The notes under the pieces were generated by a model. That model ran no database searches. It was not told where the DNA came from and worked only from the letters and a program-made list of their open reading frames with translations. A stretch of 64,000 nt of DNA from Lepiota brunneoincarnata. Its lineage: Eukaryota > Basidiomycota > Agaricomycetes > Agaricales > Agaricaceae. Location: the NCBI GenBank assembly GCA_023014365.1, contig JAEBUN010000036.1, positions 186,001 through 250,000 of the forward strand, read 5' to 3'. This document shows, piece after piece, positions 35,400 through 46,552 of this stretch. Every line of letters begins with the position of its first letter. Position 1 is the first letter of the stretch. The position numbers were made by a program, and so were the translations under genes.

Positions 35400-35980
35400 G
35401 TGCTGAATGTGCCCAGCACGTGGGCCCGATCACGCCAAGGAACACAAACAGGCTATAATTTGAATTCGGTGGGGAGGCTACAGCGCAACTCCCCATGCCA
35501 GCCCGATCCTCCTTTTGTTGAAGCTGAGCTCGTTGAACCCGTTGCCAGGTTGATGCAGAAGGTGCCAACGGTCCAAGAGGTAATATCGCTTCTGAGCCAA
35601 ACTTACGACGATATGGATGAGCTTTCAGGAACGCGTTGGGTCAGGATTCAAAAGTCGCTTGAACTTGTCCTCGCTATCTCTGCAGAGTTCAGGAGCGACG
35701 ACTCGGGAATCCTGCTAAAATATTCCCCTTCCTCGCCGCCGCACGCGAGCCTGTTCCACCAGCCGTTGCCCAAGTCGCCGAGGTTGAGCATGCACAAGCT
35801 ACCCTGGTCACCAGGCTGGTTATGCGACTGGGTTTGAAAGACGGGTGGGCTGAGGACTGTCGCGTTGCTGTAACTGCTGCTGATATCGAGTCACCTATGA
35901 CGACTCTCTCACAACACACAAATCCCGGCAACAGTTGTCAATGGGTCAGCGGTCACGTCCTCCACTCGTGCTGACACCGC
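35400..35980 (+). other. Degenerate protein-like frames, unknown
   Basis: Frame one reads VARLMQKVPTVQEVISLLSQ and ISAEFRSDDSG; a second frame, one base off, continues NPAKIFPFLAAAREPVPPAV and MRLGLKDGWAEDC. Together they look like a single protein with a frame change near 35705. I do not recognise the family and cannot say whether an intron or a frameshift joins them. Confidence 0.3.
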
Positions 35981-37342
35981 CAGCGTGTTGATGACCCTCG
36001 TCGTCTCCTCCTTCCCCTTTACTTTTTCATCGGCCTCCCCAACCACCTCCGTCTAATTCCTTTGGCCTCCCAATGACCAGGACGTGGCATCTCGAGTGTA
36101 GGGACTCCATCCACTGGCATACTGGCAAAAGCATCTAGTGCGAATCCTTGACTCGACCGCGGGGAGGCACCAGGACCGTCATGATTCTTGTTCGGACCCA
36201 GCTCAGACCCACTTCCGGTACGCTTCAATCCTGACCAGAACCAGGGGTCAATTTCGTGTTTCAAAGCCTCCCCCCGCCTATTTAACCGTGTCACTCAGGC
36301 CTTGCTTCTTCCCTTGGTTACGGCAGCACGAGCAGCGGTCCCCATGAGGAAAGGGGCAAGAACTGATATGTTGGGGTATACCAGGTAAGGGGCAATGAGG
36401 ATGGGTCTTTGTCTGATGGACTGTGAATCTCAGAGTAGGTGTTCTTGATCGCTAGAGTTGCAATTGCAATGCTTGTTGCCGGTGCCATGTGTACGAGGAA
36501 CCGGGGTCATCGATTGGACCCTATCCACTCTTTTCTTGGTGCGATCGTGTGAACATAATGATTACGAGGGAACTCGTTGCACAAGATCTCGATAGCGATC
36601 TATGTATTAGGCTCGACGGCAGCCGGGGTGTTAATTTGGGACGCATTCAATGACAAACCCTCATATATAAAGAAGGTTTACCAATGTGTAACAACAGCAC
36701 TAGGGGAGGATGCACGTGGTGACCCGTGCACCTGTTCTCGGTAAGAGATTGCTTCATATCCCAGCATCCCCCTCGGCCTTGATATACGGTGTAAGTCAAG
36801 AGGAGTATGGCATGAGAGAACTCATGTGTTGAGAAGTTGGAGATCGTAGCCACCGTGATACGATAGGTCAGCGGGAGATCGAAGACAAGCGAGTGCCCTC
36901 TCGATGTAGAAGCGGGGTGGAAGGGCAGATGAGGATAGAATGTTTAGAGGATCAATGGATCACACTAGGAAATACAGGGAATTGGCAGAAATGGTTATGG
37001 GAAGCATGGTTTTGAGCTGGCGGAGATGTTTGTTGGCATGAATAGCGGCGTAGAATGCTAAGGAGAAACATGGATTGAACCACGTGAGGATGCTTAGGAG
37101 AGGTGCTGAGAGGCATTTGTCCCAATGAGGGCTATGTTTCTGCTGACAACCGTGCACTGATGCTGTAAAGAGTCGTGCGTATCGAAGTGGGCATCCATCA
37201 GTTCTTTCTTGATAAATTCAGGCTTTACACACAGTACTTCCCACACCTGTCCCACACAGCCCCTCCGCACCTTAAACCCATGCCCTCAACAGCGCCAAGC
37301 TAGGCGATAACCCACCTTCCATTCTATCCTCCGACCGTCAAC
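35981..37342. other. Intergenic, no gene recognised
   Basis: About 1.3 kb with only short overlapping frames. A TATATAAAG occurs at 36663 but no credible gene follows it. Confidence 0.45.
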
Positions 37343-39722
37343 ATGTCGGGCTACCAAACTCCAGGGCTGCATTGCAGCACACCCCGGATTCCTCAGCCAT
37401 GCGCGGGGCGTTGTCATGCGCAATCCAGTGATGATCGACATCAATATCAGCGATGAGAGTAAACGCTGTACGACGAGTCACGCCGAATAAGTCAATCTCT
37501 ACTGACCTCTGACTTACCTGCAGCAGCGCTCAAATCTCTCAGAAAAAACATGATTCAAGGCGCACAATTCGATTCCTCCGCCCGTAATCCCCCTCCCCAG
37601 TGCCATCCAGGTACTCGAAAGAGTATCATTGAGACGGTCCGACGTTGGTTTCGTGACAATCACCACCAGAGGAGACTACTCTGGCTTGTAGGATCTGCCG
37701 GTGTTGGCAAATCGGCAATAGTCCAGACCATTGCCGAGTTGGAGGCGAAATCTGTCAGTCCAACCTTGGGCGCAACCCTATTCTTTTCTAGGCCCAACAA
37801 CCGCAATGACCCATCCCGAGTCTTCATCACCCTCGCCTATCAGATTGCCCTCAAGTATCCGGAGTATCGCGAATTCGTCACATGCGAAATGCTTGCCAAT
37901 CCTGAGTTGCCTGAGAAATCAATGACGACCCAGTTTGCGAAACTCATATTTGAGCCTTTCGTCCAACGCAAGATATGTCGGAGCCTTGGTCCGCTATTGA
38001 TACTTCTCGACGGCCTGGATGAATGCGACGGCGACCGTGAGCAGTGCAAAATCATCGGACTCATCTCCTACCTCTCCCTCACTTACCCAAATGCGCCTCT
38101 TCTCTGGGTCGTCGCTAGCCGTCCAGAGGCCCACATAAAAGATATATTCTATCGCAAAAACATTGCTCCGAGCTACGAAGTAGTGGATAGTCCCAATCGA
38201 TTCCGACCAAGCATGTGCCGATGTCGAATGCTACTTACGAAGCGAGTTTGAAAGGATCCGAAAAGGCGATCCCATCGCGCGTCTTCGCTCCCAGTGGCCG
38301 ACAGAGGACGAGCTCCTCATAATCATGGCTGCGTCGGCTGGGCTATTCGCGTACGCTTCAACTGCAATCAACTTTGTTGGTGATATAGTTTTTCGAAACC
38401 CTGTTTCTGGGCTTGACCTATTGCTTGCCACAATCAAAAAGGTTCCGAAGCAACTGTCAAAAGGGAGGACACATCCGTTGGCCCAGCTTGATGCGCTCTA
38501 TACGTGCATACTCTCCCAGATTCCCAAGAGCGTATTACCTGATACCAATGCACTACTGATCAACCATCGTTTTCTGCTTGATAGCGGATTGAATTCCACC
38601 CTAGCCCACCTTTGTAACTGGGCCGGTATTACACCCCAGGACGCCTATGGTGCTCTCCATCGACTTCATTCTGTCCTCACGATTCCAAGCCCCAGAGCAG
38701 CCGACGAGTATGGCTTAGGTTTTCGTCATCAGTCCTTTTATGAATATCTCAGAGACCCAAACCGGTCGCATGAGTTTCATCTCAGTATTGCCGACATAGA
38801 TAAGCAGGGGCTTGATTCTTGTTTCCGAATCATAAAAGAGGCTTATATGAGTAATGTTCATATTAACTCTGCAAAGCTGATCTCATCATATTTTTAGGCA
38901 CGGACTGCTTGGCTATTGGGGGGAATTTCTCAAGTATAGCACTCTCTTGGCCCACCTGCAGTAATTCGGCATACCAACAAAGCCTCCATCATTTCGCAAC
39001 TGGGAACTTTATGGGTATTATTGACCGCTACAACCCTGATCTCGTCCTACAAAAGCTTCAGGATCCGGATATGCTCCAGATTGCACAAGCATTCGATTTT
39101 GTAGGGCCGCAGCTCAATGCATGCTTACCCTCTGAGGGCTACACAGGATACGTACACCACATACGACGCCGATTGGTATGTATATTGATGAGATATCTGG
39201 CTGCATGACCCCTAATCTCAGCAATGGTCATTCAGGACCCAAGAATCCGTACCGAACTTGAAAGACTGAACCTGTTCCAGGAAGTTCCCATTGGAACTCT
39301 CAATTTATACCACCCCAATTTCTTCGGAAACGATAAGCCAGTATATACCATCTATGAATCCAACGGCACTCGCCCGCCAGGGGAATGGGTCTTTGATGAC
39401 GAAATTATACCCCCCATCCCACTCCTCAACCAGTGGGTGGGCCCGAAATGGGTAAGATAGCCATCAGTGAGATGAATTTATTTCTTGATTGTAGTCCGCT
39501 TTACAGGGAGATGACAATTCTGAATATAAGTGTTGGTGGTGGAAGCATCAGTTTGGAAAAAAGCTACTGTTCCTCCATTACCTGCATTCCATCCAAGCAC
39601 AGTCACCAGATACGCCAGTACTGCTGTTTGGAAACACAGCTGGTTGCATGCTTATTTATGAATTCAAGAAGCCTGACAAGTCTCAGTGCTGGACATACTG
39701 CATCCGATATTATCTTTCATAG
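37343..39722 (+). CDS. NACHT STAND NTPase, copy C, one frameshift
   Basis: The third NLR-like NTPase. An exon ending at 37458 carries GFLSHARGVVMRNPVMID, equivalent to the GFF/GYF motif of copies A and B; an intron (37459-37523) leads to SSARNPPPQCHPGTR, Walker A GSAGVGKSA (about 37691-37717) and Walker B LLDGLDEC (about 38003-38030). The core frame breaks near 38194, where one extra A turns the expected SPIDSDQA into SPNRFRP; the other frame then continues to the C-terminus. Further exons (from about 38898, 39237, 39517) end at TAG 39720-39722 with VLLFGNTAGCMLIYEF, the counterpart of SSEGCVIFEF in copy A. The start codon is uncertain: the ATG at 37343 is not in the frame of the motif exon. 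This is the most divergent of the three. Confidence 0.7.
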
Positions 39723-39875
39723 AGGGGTACTAATTGGAGTCTGAGGATGGTCATGGAAATGGTATATACATATCATCTTTACAACAATTCATGCTGTACA
39801 CATGCTGTTCATTGTCAAGGGAAGAAAGGGCCAAGCCATGGGGACTGTGCTGTTGAGCATGTGCATCCTGCTATT

Positions 39876-40104
39876 CACTGTGAACCCCTACAGGTTGTAA
39901 TTTACATCAGAAATAGTCAAGAAGTGAGAATTACACCAGATAGTGCCATTTTTAGGAGAGTATGTAATAATGACATTTTGATAATTACACCAGATAATGC
40001 TGTTTTTCTGAATAAAGGTCATAATTCTTTAATAATTTGATGTGAATTACAACACAGCCCCCACATTTTTTGATGTAAATTATGACTGGTAGGGGTTCAC
40101 AGTG
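39876..40104. mobile_element. MITE with about 34-bp terminal inverted repeats
   Basis: The left end CACTGTGAACCCCTACAGG and the reverse complement of the right end CACTGTGAACCCCTACCAG match, and the match continues through TAATTTACATCA. Both ends are flanked by TATT (39872-39875 and 40105-40108), a likely target duplication. Total length 229 bp, AT-rich and without coding capacity: a non-autonomous DNA transposon of undetermined superfamily. Confidence 0.85.
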
Positions 40105-40174
40105 TATTTGCAAACACCAAAGTTACATAATCCTGATATCAGTGTGTTCTCTTATTTTTCATTTTGCAACACAT

Positions 40175-40537
40175 TGTTAGGATGATGTCAGGGGACATCC
40201 TGATAGTAGGTTTCTCTATGTTGTAGTCTTCTGTCACTTTCAGCCTTCTGGCTGCCCTAAGGTCCCTGAGCATTGAATAGCTTGGGTGCCCTGGGGGCCT
40301 AGGCCTCAGATACCATGGCAATCCACCTTGACATCCCCCATCTTTGTTGTGATCACATGAGGTGTATGTCTCTTATTTATACTTTGATATTGTCATGCAT
40401 ATAATATCATCTGATTACCATAGTTTCAGTAGTCTGGTCTGTGCGCAGACCTTTTGTATATAAATATAGCTGTGAGTAGATATTATGATCCCCACTCAAA
40501 TATCACTTGGGTTTCTGGCTTATACACTCCCCTAACA
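40175..40537 (+). mobile_element. LTR-like segment
   Basis: Begins TGTTAGGATGATG and ends ACTCCCCTAACA, giving the TGTTAG…CTAACA ends typical of LTRs. It includes a TATATAAATATAG TATA-like box at about 40457. The 5-bp flanks (cacat and gatga) do not match, so it may be one end of a broken element. A short downstream frame at about 40575-40710 (KKYRRFIGWGPGLWHL) could be element-derived. Confidence 0.5.
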
Positions 40538-40989
40538 GATGAATTGTTTTAATGATGGGTAAACTTTCCCTAGTATGTCAAGTATCACCTGCAAGAGGGC
40601 CCAGAGAAAAAGTACAGGAGGTTTATTGGATGGGGACCAGGATTATGGCACCTTGTAAATCGAGTGAATATAGAAAGGTTTGTGCCTGAGAGCATGAAGA
40701 CATGGACTCAATAGATATCATAAGCAAATTGTGACTGCTCAGTAAGGAGGGGGGTAAGTAAGTGAAGCAGTGTGAGGAACAGAGGTAGCAATGAGGTGGG
40801 TAAGTGCATGGCTATGTGAAGTTGGGCTGTGGATTTGTTGGTCAACTTCAGGTGCACTTATCTGGGAAACTCCATTGGCCCAACTTCCATGTGGTCAATC
40901 AAAATACTCAAGCTAATTCCTGGATCAATGTTGTCTAGTGCCCCTGTTGTACCCTGCACACATGAACCTTGAGGTAAGTGAGGGCCTTC

Positions 40990-41135
40990 CCCACCAGAGC
41001 TTTCAATTTGATGAAACCCATCTGAACAATTGTCTCCTCTGTTGCCCTAGCATCCAATAATGAAATCAATGTTTCTCACACTACACCCTTTGGCAAGCAT
41101 GACTTGTTCTTATCAGTCTTGGGGAGTGGCACCTT
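40990..41135 (-). mobile_element. Transposon-derived fragment, related to 34897-35020
   Basis: The minus strand reads PKTDKNKSCLPKG followed by a segment containing LLDARATEETIVQMG. It is similar to the fragment at 34897-35020 but with CpG sites mutated. Function not assigned. Confidence 0.4.
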
Positions 41136-41694
41136 TGGCTTTGGTCTGTCCCTGGTCTCTTTGCCTGCACTCCCATTAACACAACTACTACCCTCAGGTA
41201 GTCAACCTACACTGTATTGAGTGAGTGAGGCCAGTGAACACATATGCTGTATTAAGTGAATGGGAGCAAGTGGGCCTGCTGGCTCTGCTACCTCACCATA
41301 AAGCTTCACATCCAGGTCTTATCCCATAGTCAAAGAGGTCCTGAGAGGCCAGGATCATAGGTACTAGAAATCCAGGGTTAAGGAGTGGAAAGTGGCAATC
41401 TGGGAGAGGTGGAGTGGCACAGCCTAGATATAACCATGCATCCATAGTAGAGTGTATGTGGCAAAGTGATGAGTATGATAAATTGGTTAATGCTGCAAGT
41501 ATTGAAATTTCAAATGCTGTGAAGAGATGTAGACTCTTCTAATGTGTAACACTGATAGATGAAACATTGCAAAACAAGGTCCCAAAATGTAGCAAAGAAA
41601 ACCAAAACAGGGTATGAGTGTGAATGGCAAACACTTACTGGGCTTTGTAAACCTCACAGGAATGTCTGAGAAGGGAGATGAATTGTTCAAGAGA

Positions 41695-42110
41695 TGTTAC
41701 CTGGGTTAGGGGTTCGCTCTTGAGTAGCACAGGGTTCGACACAGGATGTCTATACAGACTTGGTCCTGTCCTACTGAGCGTGACTTGAAGACGACGGAGC
41801 ACTATAAGTCCAGCCGGTTATGGCAAAGAGGTATAGGAGGCAAGAACTTTATAACACTAAGATAAGGATACAAGGGTATGGTACAGTATCCTTATATACT
41901 ACTATGTGTGGCTATGCTCCTACCATATATATCTGGACCCAGGTAAGTGAGTCATATCCTTATCTATCTAAGTATAGATTGTTCTGATGGTACTTCTGAT
42001 TGTTTCAGGATGACAGGTCTTCTGTCTATTTATATACTTTGGATGCTTCTGATAAGAGTTCCTTCCGGTGAGGCTTCTGATAAGGGGGTTTAAGGGGACT
42101 TCTGATAACA
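41695..42110 (+). mobile_element. Second LTR-like segment
   Basis: Begins TGTTACCTGGG and ends CTTCTGATAACA, with a repeated cttctgat(a)a word near the end. It retains some CpG in its first 150 bp unlike its surroundings. Flanks (agaga and gactc) do not match, and it is not similar to 40175-40537. Called on end structure only. Confidence 0.35.
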
Positions 42111-42282
42111 GACTCAACCACCTTCACATATTCCTAATCATTTTATCACTCCCTCTATTCCATCAACTTCACATATTATATCTGGACCCTCCCCTTCTAT
42201 AAATTCCTCTCTTCCAGCCAATCCATCCACCACACTTGCCAGCCTTGGACAGTTAGTTCAGCCTCCTCTCCCACCACAGCCA

Positions 42283-43980
42283 ATGGAAGGATTGAAGGAG
42301 ACTAGGAAGTCATGGCCATACTTTCCTGTTGGAGCATTTGAATGGAACTTTACACCTGATGAACTCATCAAAGGCAAGTGGCCACTGATTCATTGGGCAT
42401 TCAAATTCAAGGGTGGTTGTAACCATAACAATGGTTGGGATAAAGCTCCCAAATGGCAAAAAGGGTTCACGTCAATGCAAGAATGTCTAGGCATTTTTCA
42501 ATGCATTGACCCTAATTGCAACATGCTTATATGGCCAAAAGCTACCAAAGCCAGCCACCAAAAACAGTCTGAAGAAGGTTGCAATTGTGGGAAAGAAGTC
42601 TTTTGGATGCAATGTGATATTCGGTCCACAGTGTATACTTGGCAAGGGGGAAAGTACTTCATACAGGAGGGTATTCATAATCATCCTCATCCTCCTGCTA
42701 ACATCCATCTAGATGCTGATGAAGAGGCTAAATTTGATCAGATAGTCCTAGACCATCCAAAAATGGGACCATCTGCTTTACAATTTGGTATCAGAAGCTT
42801 GAATGGACCTGGACAATCAGTCAATGTCATCTCACCTGCACTTCACAACTGAGGACAAGTAACCTATGAACAAAATCATGTTATCAAGCAGCATACACCC
42901 CCAGACCCTTGCCCATTCTTCACTAGCTTGAAAGAATTCGCATGAGAGCACCCAAATTTCATCAAAACTTCATGATTTGGACTAGAAAATATCATATGCT
43001 TCCAGTCCCCCTTCATGGCTCCTCAGGCTCTCTACTGGAATGGTGAATCTGATGAGGATATTGGTGGTGGAATGGTTGCTGATGCTGCTCATGGATTCTG
43101 GGCAGACAGTGGCTGGGCCCTGATGATGTCCTCTATCTATTCCCCAGTCCTTCAAAAATGGATTCAAATTCTGATGTCTTTCATGGATGGTGGCTCAGCT
43201 GAGTACTACAGGCTACATTTCCTCAGCACTTTCCAAACCATCATTGCCCAAGCCACTCTCCACAAAATTCCTGTTCAAGATAAAATGTTTGCAATGGTAT
43301 AGCTTCATCTTCATCAGATCATTTTAGAATCTAATATCCTGCAGGTTATGGACTTCAATGATGCTCAAAGAGAAGGCTACATTGAAGCCTTTGTTGAAAT
43401 CTGCTTAGCCAACCAAGATCCCCAGACAGGAGAAGAGCTTAGGCTAGCTGCAGAGAAAATAATCCAAGGATGTGGCAAGCATTATAGACGAGGAGTTACC
43501 CAAGTATCAAGAATCAGTGGAGTTGTCCCTATTCACTGGAGGGAGGAGTTTGTTGCTGAAGCACTCAAACTAACCAAAATCAAGTCCATGGAGGAGTTCC
43601 AGAAGACAGTAGAGTGGTTACTCACAGAGTTCCCTGGTGTTGCAGATTGGTTGTTATGGTGGCTTCAACATGGCAAGATGATATTTCCTGTCTTTGTGAC
43701 AATGGACCCAGAGCTATGGCAAGTTCTACCAACAACTACCAATGTTCAAGAATCCCTACACTTCCAGCTCTATGCTGCAGCTGGCCAGAACCAACAATTC
43801 TTTGAGGGCATCCAATCACTTTACCATTGGGCCATTAGGTTTGAGGATAACTACAAGAGCAAACAAAGTAAGTTCAAACTTGGTTAATAAGATTAATTGT
43901 TGACTTGTTCCAGTGGGGGTACCACTACACTATGGCAAGGCTAACAAGTGGAAGAAGGATCAAGCCAAGCTTGATATACT
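42283..43980 (+). pseudogene. MULE-type transposase with GCM-like zinc domain
   Basis: The first frame (MEGLKETRKSWPYFPVG) holds a Cys/His-rich module, C-x4-C…C-x-C…C and a terminal HNHPHP, as in GCM/WRKY-type zinc domains of Mutator-like transposases. The second part reads MVADAAHGFWADSGW…SSIYSPVLQKW…AEYYRLHFLSTF, then VMDFNDAQREGYIEAF after a short intron (about 43298-43344), resembling the DDE core of fungal MULEs; WQVLPTTTNVQESLHFQLY follows. TGA codons at 42850 and 42943 sit where CGA is plausible. It is dead. Residues of the catalytic triad beyond the two Asp-containing motifs could not be assigned with certainty. Confidence 0.6.
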
Positions 43981-43987
43981 TGGGATG

Positions 43988-44648
43988 TGTCATATCCACA
44001 CCAAACCTAGAGCTTAACCATTAGGCTTCGGCTTCTCGACTCCATGTGTGCTCCACATGACAACCCTATGCCCTCCGACTCGGCCCCGACTGGCTCCGAC
44101 CGCAACCCTTTGCCCCGATCACGCGACCTACCTCTACACGTGCCACGATCACCTGACCCTCGGTGCTCCCATTGTCCAGTTCTCCATTCTCCGTCCGTAA
44201 TCAGAATACGTTACCAGTCTCCATACCTGTACCGGTCTCCATTCCATTCGAAATTATTCGTAATCCGCTTGTAACCATATGGGTCTCCGCTTCGCTCCGC
44301 ACGTAGTCAGTACGAGTCATAATTCGTCGAGCTAGTAGTATATATACTGTAGGCACTTGGCTTGTACTCCTCAGTCTGATAATCGAATCGAGCAGCGGAC
44401 CAGTCCCCTATTCCCTATCCTCATCTCTCTCTGCCTCGCTCCGCTTCGGCCCCGACTTCCTGAAATACGGACTCGGACAGTAGGAGGGCACAGCACATAA
44501 GCTGAGGCCGCAAGTCCACTCTCCGTCCGAAGTACTCCGCCTCGGTCCCACCGTCTACGTACTGACGTCGTCCCGTCCCCCGGTTACCTTATACCAAGGA
44601 TACCACCCCGACCCTCCGCTTCGGTTCCGATCCGCACCGGCTCTAACA
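43988..44648. mobile_element. CpG-rich solo LTR nested in the MULE
   Basis: A 661-bp insertion beginning TGTCATATCCACACC and ending GGCTCTAACA, flanked by the perfect 5-bp repeat ggatg (43983-43987 and 44649-44653). It contains a TATATATACTG box (about 44339-44350). Unlike the surrounding DNA it is full of CpG (tccgcttcgctccgcacg). Removing it rejoins the flanking element sequence. The CpG content implies a much younger insertion than its host or escape from methylation. Confidence 0.85.
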
Positions 44649-44653
44649 GGATG

Positions 44654-46270
44654 TCACCTTCCAAACGTAAATCATAGTGCCATGAATCCAAATTACCAAG
44701 CAAGAAATTTGTTAACAATAGCTGTGCTCCCAATACAGCAACAAAGCTTATACCCAAGAATTCTAGTAGCCCTCAGAAAAAAATCAAGACCATAGCAGCA
44801 ATTAGGAATATTTTGGGTTCAGCCTGCTATCAGTGGAAAGAAAGCTCCTGTTGGCTGGATACCTCTCTTCAGCTACTCTACATTTCAATTTCTACCACAA
44901 TTCCTGAATTTGCAGAGGTTATCAGTACCATGGATACCAACTCCCCAATATTCAAGATCTTTGACCACTTTTTACAACAGTCTCAATCCAATGGAGATTC
45001 TTCCTGGCTTTCAAATGAATGGGACTTGTTGTGACACCAACTCTGTTTACAAAAGATTATTCAGGAAGAGTTTGATTTCCATTCTCTTTTTGTAAGTATC
45101 TACTAGCCCATCCTTCAATTCATGCTAACATATATGCAGGGATGGCTTTGGAAGGGACTTAAGATGGATGCTAGCCAAAGATGTTTCAAGTACTCCATCA
45201 TTCCCCTTGCATACTTTGCTCCTTTGACTGTGCAATTTTGTGCATGTGATGGTGATCAGTCTACTCAAGGAAGTTATCTGGAGCTCCATACTGCCCTTCT
45301 CTCTCAGACTGATATCCTCATCTCTGCTTGGGACTATGCCCACTTTGAAGGGAACCTAGTGAACTGATTCAAACAATTCATGGCAATGGAACAAGAGTCT
45401 ACAACTACTGGTGCTTCCTGCTGGCAACAATCTCAGGGAATTCTGCTCTGCACTGGTGAACAGACTGATATTACCCATCTTGTGGTCAGTCTGCCAATTG
45501 TTCTTGTAATCAAATTATCACCTGGGCAAAATGGGACTCAACTGGACTGGGATATCCCTGACCATCTGGAGCCACTTGGGCCAGCAGATGCAAAGAAGTT
45601 CAAGGTTGCCTATGACCTTGTAGGCTTTGGTTTGACAGATCCCATGCAAAACCATTTCATCACCCACTACAAAGACTGCTCTAATCCAGGTGTATACACC
45701 TATAATGATTTTGACAATGGTGGCAGAGTTAAACAGGTGTCTAATTCCTGGTCAACGGCACCACTCACCAGTCTCCACTTTCCTCATGGTTATTCCCATC
45801 ATGTCATTGTCTATAAACTCCATGGTGGACAACAAGCTCAGGATTGCTTTTATTGCCAGCGCATTCAGCAATGTTCAAACTTGTTCAATTTTAAATTCTC
45901 AACACCTGAGATATCCCCAAAGTCAACTATTTCTTATGATGGACCCCTGGTACCAATGCAGTCACAGCATTGTTCATGGATGAGCAATCCCACATCTACA
46001 AAGACTGTTGAATATGTTCATCCTACTCTTGCACACATTCCTCCAACTCTACCTATTGAACCACTGGCAACTGCTGGAAGACTTGGTGAAGATATGGACA
46101 TGGTACCTTTAGAATCACTTTTGGATGCAACTACCACCACTACCCTCCTATCCTCACCACCTACCAAATCCTTACCATCAAACCATGGTGGCTGGGGTAC
46201 AGACTCTGAAGTGGATGATCTGTATCCAATTTGCATCCTGATGCATCTGTGGGGTTCAGGGGAACTATGA
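44654..46270 (+). pseudogene. Transposon-borne USP-like ubiquitin protease
   Basis: The predicted Cys box SSCWLDTSLQLLY (about 44840-44880) corresponds to the N-x-C-W/Y-x-(N/D)-x-x-L-Q motif of ubiquitin-specific proteases. The predicted His box NHFITHYKD followed by VYTYNDFDNGG (about 45645-45720) matches the N-H-(Y/F)-x-x-(Y/H) and downstream W/Y-Y-x-(Y/F)-(N/D)-D pattern. Between them lie USP-like strands. Several frame changes and stops (for example TGA 45032, TGA 45365) interrupt the frame. The protein would be a papain-fold deubiquitinase carried by the transposon; desumoylating ULP1 proteases are known in plant MULEs, so this would be an analogous cargo. The C-terminal 100 residues are Pro/Ser-rich. 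Confidence 0.6.
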
Positions 46271-46552
46271 CTATGTCTATTCCAAAGACCATGGATCTTT
46301 GGCTAAGTGCCAAACATGTCACTGACACTCTCATACTCCCTGCCTGCAACAAGTTGAAAGTCGCATGTTATTATCTGTGGGCCTGTTTGAGTGCTATCAT
46401 TGTACTCTACCTTCAATAAATAAAAAACCTGGATCAATACAAACGTGAGTGCTCTCACCTATCTTTTTGTCTGAGGCTTACTATTTTGTAGGCAATGTAT
46501 TGGAGAAGCTGAGAAGCTAGGCCCTGGGTGAAAAAGATTATGGTAAGCCTGT

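Noticed and set aside
40175..42110. One complete LTR retrotransposon from 40175 to 42110
   Set aside because: The two end segments are LTR-like but not similar to each other and their flanks do not match, so they cannot be the paired LTRs of one element.
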